This document shows, piece after piece, positions 25,978 to 33,836 of a stretch of DNA of 64,000 nucleotides. The DNA comes from Paractinoplanes ferrugineus (GTDB taxonomy: Bacteria; Actinomycetota; Actinomycetes; Mycobacteriales; Micromonosporaceae), in contig NZ_BOMM01000029.1 in the NCBI RefSeq assembly GCF_016862195.1, forward strand, positions 167,668 through 231,667, in the 5' to 3' direction. The position numbers and the translations under genes are program-made. Every line of letters starts with the position of its first letter. Position 1 is the stretch's first letter. A model generated the notes under the pieces. That model was not told where the DNA came from and did not search any database. It was given only the letters and a program-made list of their open reading frames with translations.

Positions 25978-27708
25978 TCAGCGGCCGGTCGCGGAGACCT
26001 CGACCGCCGGGCACCGGTCGGCGCCGGCCGGCCCCCACCCGCCGATGCCCGACATGGCCGCCTCGAACATGTCGGACGGCACCGGTGGACTGATGTAGTA
26101 GCCCTGGATGGTCGGCACCCCGGCGGCCGACAACGTCGTCCACTCGCCGGTCTCCTCGACCCCCTCGGCGGTGACCGACATGCCGAGCGACCGGGCGAGC
26201 CACAGCACCGCCGAGATGATCGACGACTTGCGCTCGTCGCGGTCGGCGCCGGTGACGAACGACCGGTCCAGCTTGACGATGTCGGCCGGCACCGACTGGA
26301 GCCAGGTCAGCGAGCTGTAGCCGGTGCCGAAGTCGTCAAGCGCGATCCGGACGCCGAGCGCCTTGATCGCGCTGAGCCGGTCACGGACGTCGACCGTGCT
26401 GGCCAGCATCGCGGTCTCGGTGATCTCCAGGACGAGCCGGCCCGGCCCGAGCTGCGGATATTCGGCGAGCAGCCGGGCGAGCATGGGCACGAAGCCCGGC
26501 TCGGCCAGCTGGCGCGGGCTGACGTTCACCGACATGTAGTCCAGGCCGTCGCGCCACTGCCACAACCGCTGGACCGCCTGCCGCAGCACGTGCTCGCCGA
26601 GCGCGATCACCAGTCCGGTCTCCTCGGCGGCGGCGATGAACCAGCCCGGGGCGAGGATGGTTCCGTCCGGGGTACACAACCGGATCAGCGCCTCGGCGCC
26701 GACGACCCGGCAGTCGGTGGTCGACATCACCGGCTGGAACCAGACCGGCAGGGTCCGGTCGAGGTCGCCGCCGAGCGCGTCCCGCAGCTGCTGCTCGGCG
26801 AGGACCCGCTCCTGGACGCGGCGGTGCATGTGGTCGGTGAAGACCTCCAGCCGGTTCCCGCCGGCCTGCTTGGCCACGTACATCGCGGTGTCGGCCGCCC
26901 GCAACGCGTCCTCGCCCGGCCCGGCGACCGCGGTGGCCAGCCCGATGCTCGCCGCCAGCTGGATCCGCCGGCCGCACAGCGTCAGGGGTTCGCGCACGGC
27001 GGCCAGCATCGCCCCACCGGTCCGCTGCCCGGTCCGCAGCGTGCCCGGCAACGCGACGGCGAACTCGTCACCACCGATGCGGGCGACGATCGCGCCGGGC
27101 GGCACCGCACCCCGCAGCCGGGCGGCGAGTTCGCGCAGTACGTCGTTGCCGGCGCCGTGCCCGGAGCCGTCGTTGATCGACTTGAACCGGTCGACGTCGA
27201 GCCAGAGGACGGCCACCGACTCCGTGCCCTCGGCCAGCAGCTCGCGGAGATCCTGCTCGAACCCGGAGCGGGAGAGCAGACCGGTGAGCGCGTCGTGCCG
27301 GACCTGATGCCGCAACTGCCGCTGATGGTGGTAGTTGGCGGTCACGTCCAGGCACTGGGCGAAGATCGTGCCGGGCCGCCCCTCGCTGTCGAGCAGCGCG
27401 GTGCTGTGCACCTCGACCCAGATCAGCGAACCGTCGTCGATGCGCCGATATTGCCTGGTCACGTTCAGGTATCCGCCGGCCCGCAACATGATGTCGAAGA
27501 GCGGTTCGGTGTTGTCCCCGACCGCGATGAGCGGCAGGTCCCTTACCCCGAACCCGGCCGGCAGCTCCGCCGGCAACCCCAGCCACTCGCGGTAGGTCGC
27601 GTTCGTCCGCAGGATCAGGCCGTCCGGGGCGAAGATCGCCATGGGTACGGGACTCGCGTCGAAGATCGCACCCAGTTGTTCCCGGCTGTTGTCGGCACTG
27701 GCGTCCAT
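25978..27708 (-). CDS. PAS-GGDEF-EAL cyclic-di-GMP signalling protein
   Basis: 576 residues. A PAS domain (about 10-125), a GGDEF diguanylate cyclase domain with the active loop RIGGDEFAVAL, and an EAL phosphodiesterase domain with intact motifs (AEALIRLC, VNVSPRQL, LEITETAM, ALDDFGTGYSSLTWLQ, TAEGVEE). Both catalytic sets look complete, so it may be bifunctional or use one domain as a GTP sensor. No transmembrane helix, so it is cytosolic. ATG at 27708. Confidence 0.92.
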   Translation of the reverse strand: MDASADNSREQLGAIFDASPVPMAIFAPDGLILRTNATYREWLGLPAELPAGFGVRDLPLIAVGDNTEPLFDIMLRAGGYLNVTRQYRRIDDGSLIWVEVHSTALLDSEGRPGTIFAQCLDVTANYHHQRQLRHQVRHDALTGLLSRSGFEQDLRELLAEGTESVAVLWLDVDRFKSINDGSGHGAGNDVLRELAARLRGAVPPGAIVARIGGDEFAVALPGTLRTGQRTGGAMLAAVREPLTLCGRRIQLAASIGLATAVAGPGEDALRAADTAMYVAKQAGGNRLEVFTDHMHRRVQERVLAEQQLRDALGGDLDRTLPVWFQPVMSTTDCRVVGAEALIRLCTPDGTILAPGWFIAAAEETGLVIALGEHVLRQAVQRLWQWRDGLDYMSVNVSPRQLAEPGFVPMLARLLAEYPQLGPGRLVLEITETAMLASTVDVRDRLSAIKALGVRIALDDFGTGYSSLTWLQSVPADIVKLDRSFVTGADRDERKSSIISAVLWLARSLGMSVTAEGVEETGEWTTLSAAGVPTIQGYYISPPVPSDMFEAAMSGIGGWGPAGADRCPAVEVSATGR

Positions 27709-27989
27709 AGCGCCACGATCGACGGCGCACGATCATGTCTTGAGTCCCGGCCGGTTGCGATTGCGGTGCGACTTTCCGCCACTCGCCAACCGCCGCCGCC
27801 CGGCGACCGCCGGAAGTCTCCCGGGCAGCGGCTCAGACCGGGCCGCCCGGCCGCCGACACCCCCGGCTGTGAAGCGGGTCGGCAGTGCCCCCCTCTTCCT
27901 GCCGGTGGTGGTCCGGATGAAACGAGGGCTGCCCTCTCCTGGAGAGAAAAACCGGTTAAGGAGAGGGATCGGAGGGAAAGCATGGACGC

Positions 27990-28334
27990 ATGTCGATCGA
28001 ATGCGAAGAACTGATGATCTGCCCGGCCCGGATCACGCTCGACGCGGCCCAGATGGCTTTCTTCAACGGCTTGCCGACCGAGGCGCCGAGCGTGCAGGCC
28101 GAGCTCGGCTGCGAGCTCGAACAGGGCCACGACGGCTCGCACGCCTCCCTGGGTCAGCAGGTAGAGGACACGATGTGGTGGGTTCAGTGGACGCTGAGCG
28201 CCTCCGAGGTCAACCCGTACACCTGGTGCCGGCCGCACCGGTCAGCCGCCACCGGCGACTGCAACTTGTTCACCGGCCACCCCGGCGGCCATTCCGCGAC
28301 GAAACGCCAATGGCGGACCGAGGAAGCGGCCTGA
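27990..28334 (+). CDS. Small Cys/His protein, unknown function
   Basis: 114 residues. Contains CELEQGHDGSHASLGQ, a Cys-His pattern that recurs in small actinobacterial proteins with no assigned function, plus further cysteines (ECEELMICPA, WCRPHRS, GDCNLF). A GGAGGG ribosome site lies about 15 bases upstream. An overlapping ATG at 27982 in another frame gives only 10 codons. Could bind zinc. Confidence 0.55.
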   Translation: MSIECEELMICPARITLDAAQMAFFNGLPTEAPSVQAELGCELEQGHDGSHASLGQQVEDTMWWVQWTLSASEVNPYTWCRPHRSAATGDCNLFTGHPGGHSATKRQWRTEEAA

Positions 28335-28383
28335 ACCGGTTCACCTTCGTCCGGTGGCCGATCGGTGCGGCTCGGCCACCCGG

Positions 28384-30696
28384 TCAGGTGTCGCGGTGCC
28401 AGCGCAGCGGTCCCGGATGCAGGCTCCACCAGAGACGCCGCCACCAGGAACGCCGCGACCGCAGCGCCTGCGCGTAGTCGACCGCCTGCCTGGCAGCCCA
28501 CTCGGCCTGCGCGCTGGTGGCCGCCCCGGGCGCGAAACCGACCGTGTTGATCCCGGTGACCAACTTGTCCAGCGGCGGCAACGGAAGCTCCCCCGCCCCC
28601 GGCTCCCCCGCCCCCGACTCCGCAGCGGGGGCGAGCACAGCCACTCCCCCCTGCGCTTGCGCCACCTGCGGGGACGGGCTACTCGGCGCGGCGCGCCGCA
28701 GACGGCCGGGTTTCGGCGGGGCGGGCGTGGCCGCGTACGCCGCCGCCTCGGAAGCCGCCAGATGACGCGGCAGGGGGTGGCCCGCCAAGCGCAAGGCGTC
28801 ACGCAGCTCGGCCCACGCCCCGGTGATCCGGGCGTCGGGCGTGCCCGACCGCAGCCGGCGCAGACTCAGACCGCGCCGCATCCGCGTGATCGTCAACGCC
28901 GCGGCCAGCACGATCAGCAGCAGTGACCCGGACGCTGCGCCGGCCACCACGACCGCACCCGGCCCGTTTCCCGCCCCGGCGGCCGGCCCGGCGGCCGGAG
29001 CCGACGACGTAGCCGGTTGACTCGCGGTCGGCGCCTCCGACGGCGGCGACGGCGGGCGGGTCGGCTTGGGCACGAAATCCTCCTCGACCGGGCGCGGGTT
29101 CTTCGACTTCGGCATCGGGTCGAACGGCACCCAGCCCAGCCCGTCGAACAGCACCTCCGGCCAGGCGATCGCGTCCCCACCGGTCACCGCGCCGCCACCG
29201 GCCGGCGCGTCGAAGCCGACCACCACCCGCGACGGCAGGCCGGTGAGCCGGGCAAGCAGGGCGAACGACGCCGCGAACTGCTCCGACGTGCCCACCTGCC
29301 CGCCCTGCGGGCGGGAACCGAACAGGAAGAAAGCCAGATTGGGGTACGCGTGCCCGCTCGGCGCGTCGGCCACCTGCTTGTAGTGCTCGGCGAGGAACGA
29401 CTCGATGGCCGCGGCCCGGTCGTAGGCGGCGCCGTTGCCGTCGGACAGCTGCTCGGCGAGCCGGGTGATCTGTTCCGGAACGCCCGCACCGACGGTCAGA
29501 TAGCGGGCGACCGCCGCACCGGCGGGCACGTCCGCGGTCGGCAGCAGGTTGTAGTCGGGGGTCTGCACCTGCGAGTCCACGCTGTACTTCAGGCCGGCGG
29601 TCAGCGGATCGGAGCCGATGAGCGTGCCGGTGACCGCGTCGTAGGCCACCCGCGCCCCGGTGACCTGAGTCGGCGCGGGCACCACCGGAAGCAGCCGCCC
29701 GGTCAGCCCGTCGATGGTGATCTCCTGGTGTACGCCGGTGACGGTCGCGTCGGCGCCGGCCGGCTGGGTGGGCAGCACCCGCCCCGCGTTGCGGTAGGTC
29801 GCCCCGACCCGCCAGGTGATCCCGTCGTAGTCGGGCAGCACCGCGAGCCGCAGCCGGGTCTTCGTGGTGATCCCGCGGACCTCGAGGAGCCGCTCCTTGG
29901 GGCTCAGCGACCACCCCGAGATCCGGTTGAGGGGGCTTTCGTCGAGGCTGTCGACCTGCGGCGGTTCCACATATCTACGCGGATCCACCGGCGTCGCCGC
30001 CACCTGCGAGCCGATCCAGGGCCCGACCGCCGCCCCCAGCACGAGGACCGCCGCAAGTCCGGCCGCCGCCCCCGCCAGCGCCCGCCCCCGCACCTTGGCC
30101 CGCGCCGAGGCCGGCAGCCCACCGGCCACCGGCGAGCGGGCGCTGACCGCGAGCGCGACGATCGCCAGCCCGGCGAACCCGAGCGTCGTCCACCCCGAGG
30201 CCGACGCGTTGGGCCCGACCACGTAGAGCACCCCGGCGTAGAACCCCACCGCCGGCAGCAGCCCGAACAGCACCCGCCCGGCCCGGACCGCGATCTCCGC
30301 CCCGGCCAGCCCGGCCAGCCACGCCGCGATCACCGGCACCACCACGGTGTCCGGCGTCGGTTCCACCGGAATCATCGCGGTGAGCAGCCGCGGAATCCCG
30401 TTCACCAGCGAGTCGCGCGCGATCTGCGCGAGCGGTTCGCTGAGCTCCGCGCGCCCGGCGCTGATCCACAGGACCAAGATGGTGTACGCCCCGAGCAGTA
30501 CCGCCGACAACGGCGCCACCACCCAGTTGGGCAGCCGCCGCGCCGCCAGGCCGAGCCCCACCGAGCCGACCGCCGCCCCCGCGACCAGCTGCACCGCCAG
30601 CGCATCGGCGAAGATCCCGCCCAGCACCACCCCGCCCAGCGAGATCATCCCCGCCAGGCACACCGAGATCACGATCGGCCGCACCCACCTGCTCAC
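28384..30696 (-). CDS. TgpA-like transglutaminase-fold membrane protein, catalytic residues replaced
   Basis: 770 residues. Seven or eight N-terminal transmembrane helices, a periplasmic DUF3488/transglutaminase-core region and one C-terminal helix (about 590-610) with a cytoplasmic tail. In active enzymes the nucleophile lies in G-x-C-E-x-F-A and the base in H-A-W-P-E-V. Here the segments read VGTSEQFAASFALLARLTGL and GDAIAWPEVLFDG, so Cys is Ser and His is Ile, while the Asp (FDPMP) is kept. It is the last gene of the moxR-DUF58-transglutaminase operon. Probably a scaffold for envelope assembly rather than an enzyme. Confidence 0.85.
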   Translation of the reverse strand: MSRWVRPIVISVCLAGMISLGGVVLGGIFADALAVQLVAGAAVGSVGLGLAARRLPNWVVAPLSAVLLGAYTILVLWISAGRAELSEPLAQIARDSLVNGIPRLLTAMIPVEPTPDTVVVPVIAAWLAGLAGAEIAVRAGRVLFGLLPAVGFYAGVLYVVGPNASASGWTTLGFAGLAIVALAVSARSPVAGGLPASARAKVRGRALAGAAAGLAAVLVLGAAVGPWIGSQVAATPVDPRRYVEPPQVDSLDESPLNRISGWSLSPKERLLEVRGITTKTRLRLAVLPDYDGITWRVGATYRNAGRVLPTQPAGADATVTGVHQEITIDGLTGRLLPVVPAPTQVTGARVAYDAVTGTLIGSDPLTAGLKYSVDSQVQTPDYNLLPTADVPAGAAVARYLTVGAGVPEQITRLAEQLSDGNGAAYDRAAAIESFLAEHYKQVADAPSGHAYPNLAFFLFGSRPQGGQVGTSEQFAASFALLARLTGLPSRVVVGFDAPAGGGAVTGGDAIAWPEVLFDGLGWVPFDPMPKSKNPRPVEEDFVPKPTRPPSPPSEAPTASQPATSSAPAAGPAAGAGNGPGAVVVAGAASGSLLLIVLAAALTITRMRRGLSLRRLRSGTPDARITGAWAELRDALRLAGHPLPRHLAASEAAAYAATPAPPKPGRLRRAAPSSPSPQVAQAQGGVAVLAPAAESGAGEPGAGELPLPPLDKLVTGINTVGFAPGAATSAQAEWAARQAVDYAQALRSRRSWWRRLWWSLHPGPLRWHRDT

Positions 30697-30805
30697 GGCC
30701 GTATCCCTCGCTCCCCCGCACCGGCCGGGCGTGCCCTTCCGGCCGGGCGCGTCGTTTCGCCGGCCGGGCGCATCGTTTCGCCCTCGCGTTGCGGGCGGGT
30801 GGGGC

Positions 30806-32749
30806 TCACCATCCGCGCACCCCGTCCCAGGCCGCGGCGAACTCCTCGCCGTTCGCGGCCTCGATCACGATCAGGCCGTCGCCGGCCGACACCGGGGCCG
30901 CGTCCCGGTCGCCGAACAACCCCGCCATGACCACCGGGTAGGGGCCGCGCAGTGCACTCACCGAGCCCAGATCGCCGCGGCCACCCGGCCCGGTCAGGAA
31001 GACGAGGGTGTCACCGAGCCGCCCGGCCCGCATCCGGCGCAACGTCGTGTCGAGGTCCCCCGCCCGCAGCGTGGCCTCGGTCAGCACGTCCAGATAGGGC
31101 CCGGCCGGCACGGACGTCACCAGGTGCAGACTCACCGGCAGGTCTTCGCGGACCGCCGCCGCCACGATGGACGCCGCCGCCTCACACGCCGACTCGAACG
31201 ACTCCGCGATCCCGTCGCGGCCCCGCGGATGAGCCACCGCCCGGTCGTCGAGCAGCACCACGATCGTCGGCTCCGAGGTGTCGAGCTGCTCGCGCACCAT
31301 CAGCTCGCCCACCTTCGCCGAACTGCGCCAGTGCACCCGCCGCAACTCGTCACCGACCACATATTCGCGCAGCGAGTCGAACGTGATCGTCCCGTGCGGA
31401 ACCTTGTCGATCCGCCCGTCGAGACTGCGCGCCATCCCCGCCGGGACCGCCCGCAGCAGATGAATCCGCGGATGCACCCAGACCTTGGCCACCCCACCAT
31501 AGGTACGCCCGAGCCGGATCAGCCCGAGCGGATCCCCCCGAGTGACCCGCAGCGGCCCGACCGGCACGATGCCACGCCGGCTGGTCGGCACCGGATACTC
31601 GACCGTCGTGTCCTTGCCGGGCCGCAGCCGCAGCAGCGGAACCGGCACACTGTCCGCCCCACAACGGTCGCTGGCCACCAGGTTGGCCGCCCGCAGCCGA
31701 CTGGTGTTGCGCACCGTGAGCGTCATCCGAGCCGGTTCCCCACGGGCCACCCGATCCGGATCAGCCACCCGCTCGACCCCGAGACGAGGCCGCCAGAACG
31801 CGAAGACCACCCCACACACCACCGCCACGAAGGCAACCGCACCGAGCAGAGCCAGATCCGGATAGCCGAACCGGAACCCGCCGAGCATCAACAGACCGGC
31901 CCCGAGCCCCAACCCGACCCCCCGAGCCGTGACCCCACCGTCCCCCCACCCACGTAAGGCGGGCAGCGTGCGCCCGGTGAGCAGCCTTCGCCCGCCGCTG
32001 AGAAGGCGGCCGGTCGACGGGCGGGCGCTCGACGGGGCGGTGCCCGACAGGCCGGTGCTCGACGGGGTGGCACTCGACAGGGCGGCGCTCGACGGGGCGG
32101 TGCTCGACAGGCCGGCACTCGACAGGCCGGCGCCGGGCAGGCGGCCGGCGGATGGGTCGCCGGCGGGAGCGTCGCCGCCGGAAGGGGAAGCGGCGTTGAA
32201 AGGGGAAGCGGCGTCGGAAGGGCCGCTACTCGACGAGCCGCTGTTGGCAGGGGCGCCGCTCGACGGGGCGGCGCTGGGAAAGCCGGGGCCCGACCGGCCG
32301 CCGCCCGACGGGCTGGCGCCCGACGGGCTGGCGCCCGACGGGCTGGCGCTGGAAGGGGTGGGGGTCTGGTTGCGCTGGTGGGAAGCGGTGCCGGTGTGGC
32401 CGCGGCCGTTGGGACCCGCACCGCGCGCATCGGTTTTGACCGGAATGTCGCCTGCGGGGCCGGCCTGGTTCGGCGAGCCGCCGGGCCGGGTCGGACCCTC
32501 GCCGTGCTGGGTCGGACTGTCGCCGCCCTGGGTCGGACCGTCGCCGGCCGGCGGAGCGCTGCCGGCCGGCGACGGCGTTACGGTCCCCGCTGGTTTCGAG
32601 TGTGCCGTTCCAGGTGCTGAAGTGACGCCTTTCGGGCCGGCTGCCGCTTTGCCCCCGGTGCCAGCATCAGCGGTGGCGCCGGTCCCGACGCGGGCCTCGG
32701 CACCAGCACCAGGACCAGCACCGGTCCCAGACCCGGCTTCCGCGGTCAT
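30806..32749 (-). CDS. DUF58-family protein with long low-complexity N-terminus
   Basis: 647 residues. Residues 1-270 are Gly/Ala/Pro/Ser-rich repeats. Two transmembrane helices follow at about 290-335. The DUF58 domain (about 340-640) contains RRGIVPVGPLRVTRGDPLGL, GTITFDSLREYVVGDELRRV and VHWRSSAKVGELMVREQ, which are diagnostic. DUF58 proteins work with MoxR ATPases and carry a degenerate von Willebrand A-like fold. The ATG overlaps the stop of a 29-codon mini-ORF (ATGA) and has GAGGAG upstream. The N-terminal extension is unusually long for the family. Confidence 0.85.
   Translation of the reverse strand: MTAEAGSGTGAGPGAGAEARVGTGATADAGTGGKAAAGPKGVTSAPGTAHSKPAGTVTPSPAGSAPPAGDGPTQGGDSPTQHGEGPTRPGGSPNQAGPAGDIPVKTDARGAGPNGRGHTGTASHQRNQTPTPSSASPSGASPSGASPSGGGRSGPGFPSAAPSSGAPANSGSSSSGPSDAASPFNAASPSGGDAPAGDPSAGRLPGAGLSSAGLSSTAPSSAALSSATPSSTGLSGTAPSSARPSTGRLLSGGRRLLTGRTLPALRGWGDGGVTARGVGLGLGAGLLMLGGFRFGYPDLALLGAVAFVAVVCGVVFAFWRPRLGVERVADPDRVARGEPARMTLTVRNTSRLRAANLVASDRCGADSVPVPLLRLRPGKDTTVEYPVPTSRRGIVPVGPLRVTRGDPLGLIRLGRTYGGVAKVWVHPRIHLLRAVPAGMARSLDGRIDKVPHGTITFDSLREYVVGDELRRVHWRSSAKVGELMVREQLDTSEPTIVVLLDDRAVAHPRGRDGIAESFESACEAAASIVAAAVREDLPVSLHLVTSVPAGPYLDVLTEATLRAGDLDTTLRRMRAGRLGDTLVFLTGPGGRGDLGSVSALRGPYPVVMAGLFGDRDAAPVSAGDGLIVIEAANGEEFAAAWDGVRGW
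32020..32350. repeat. GC-rich 15-18-bp degenerate repeats in the DUF58 gene
   Basis: Units of the type CTCGACGGGGCGGTG and CCCGACGGGCTGGCG recur about twenty times with small changes. They encode the Ala/Pro/Ser-Ser-Gly-rich N-terminal extension on the minus strand. Not a CRISPR: there are no unique spacers of constant length. Confidence 0.8.
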
Positions 32750-32835
32750 GGCCCGGCCTCCTCGGTCATGGCCGCCTTGGGCCTGGCCGCCTTGGGCCTG
32801 GCCGCCTTGGGCCTGGCCGCGGCTTTCTTGGTCAC
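32746..32835 (-). CDS. 29-codon Lys/Ala/Pro-repeat mini-ORF bridging moxR and the DUF58 gene
   Basis: The GTG start (32833-32835) overlaps the moxR TGA stop (GTGA), and its own TGA (32746-32748) overlaps the ATG of the DUF58 gene (ATGA). It reads VTKKAAA, then three RPKAA-type units, then MTEEAGP. The repeat is a 15-base unit repeated three times. Overlaps at both ends would let one ribosome stream re-initiate twice, so it may act as a translational coupler or a histone-tail-like peptide. It could also be a non-coding spacer whose frame is open by chance. Confidence 0.4.
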   Translation of the reverse strand: MTKKAAARPKAARPKAARPKAAMTEEAGP

Positions 32836-33824
32836 GCTCCGGCCGGGATGCGGTTGCCGTCGGGCAGCGGCACCGGCACTGAGCGGATTGCGTCGTCGAG
32901 CACCTCGGTGGCGGTGATGCCGCGCAGCTGGGCGTCGGCGGAGAGCAGCACGCGGTGGGCGAAGACCGGGCCGATCAGTTCCTTGAGGTCTTCGGGCAAC
33001 ACGTAGCCGCGGCCGTTGATCAGGGCGAACGCGCAGGCGGCCCGGGTCAGGGCGATGACGCCGCGGGGGCTGACGCCGACGCGGACCTGCGGGTGGTTGC
33101 GGGTGGCGGTGGCGAGGCGGACGGCGTAGCCGTACAGCGGGTCGGCGATGTGCACGTGGGTGGCCATCTTGACCATCTCGCCGATCGTCGTGGTGTCGGT
33201 GATCGGTTCGAGGTTGTCGGGTGAGCGCAGCGCCGCGCCGCGCAGCACCTCGATCTCGACCTCCTCGCTGGGGTAGCCGACCGAGAGTTTGACCAGGAAC
33301 CTGTCGAGCTGGGCTTCCGGAAGGCGGTAGGTGCCGTCCATCTCGACCGGGTTCTGGGTGGCGACGACGAGGAACGGTTGGGGCACCGGGTGGGGCACGC
33401 CGTCGACCGTGACCCGGCGCTCCTCCATGACCTCGAGCAGCGCGGACTGGGTTTTCGGGGAGGCCCGGTTGATCTCGTCGGCGATGACGATGTTGGCGAA
33501 GACCGGGCCGGGGTGGAACTCGAAGCCGCGACTGGCCTGGTTGAAGATCGTCACGCCGGAGACGTCGGAGGGCAGCAGGTCGGGGGTGAACTGGATGCGC
33601 CGCCACTGGCCGTGGATGGACGCGGCGAGGGCACGGGCGAGGGTGGTCTTGCCGACGCCGGGCACGTCCTCGAGCAGGACGTGCCCTTGCGCGAACAGGG
33701 CGGTGAGGGCGAGCCGCACCACGTCGGCCTTGCCCAGCACGACCGAGCCGATCCGGTCGGCGAGTTGGGCGGCCACCTGGGCGAAACCCAGGATGTGTTG
33801 CGGGGGCAGCGGATCGTTTTGCAC
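32832..33824 (-). CDS. MoxR-family AAA+ ATPase
   Basis: 330 residues. AAA_3 type: Walker A DVPGVGKTTLARALA, Walker B VIADEINRASPKTQSALLEV, and the MoxR insert EERRVTVDGVPHPVPQPFLV followed by VATQNPVEMDGTYRLPEAQL, with an arginine finger region DRFLVKL. MoxR ATPases act as chaperones that remodel partners, usually with DUF58/VWA proteins encoded next door. It is the third gene of the operon that continues into DUF58 and the transglutaminase-like protein. Confidence 0.93.
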   Translation of the reverse strand: MQNDPLPPQHILGFAQVAAQLADRIGSVVLGKADVVRLALTALFAQGHVLLEDVPGVGKTTLARALAASIHGQWRRIQFTPDLLPSDVSGVTIFNQASRGFEFHPGPVFANIVIADEINRASPKTQSALLEVMEERRVTVDGVPHPVPQPFLVVATQNPVEMDGTYRLPEAQLDRFLVKLSVGYPSEEVEIEVLRGAALRSPDNLEPITDTTTIGEMVKMATHVHIADPLYGYAVRLATATRNHPQVRVGVSPRGVIALTRAACAFALINGRGYVLPEDLKELIGPVFAHRVLLSADAQLRGITATEVLDDAIRSVPVPLPDGNRIPAGA

Positions 33825-33836
33825 GGGGCTCAGTCC

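Noticed and set aside
25174..28014. 946-codon ORF overlapping lacI and the GGDEF-EAL gene
   Set aside because: Arg/Pro/Gly-rich shadow translation without domains; both real genes are certain.
29017..30930. 637-codon plus-strand ORF opposite the transglutaminase-like gene
   Set aside because: Shadow frame; the minus strand has clear membrane helices and family motifs.
32020..32350. CRISPR-like repeats
   Set aside because: The units vary in length and sequence, have no spacers and lie inside the DUF58 coding frame.
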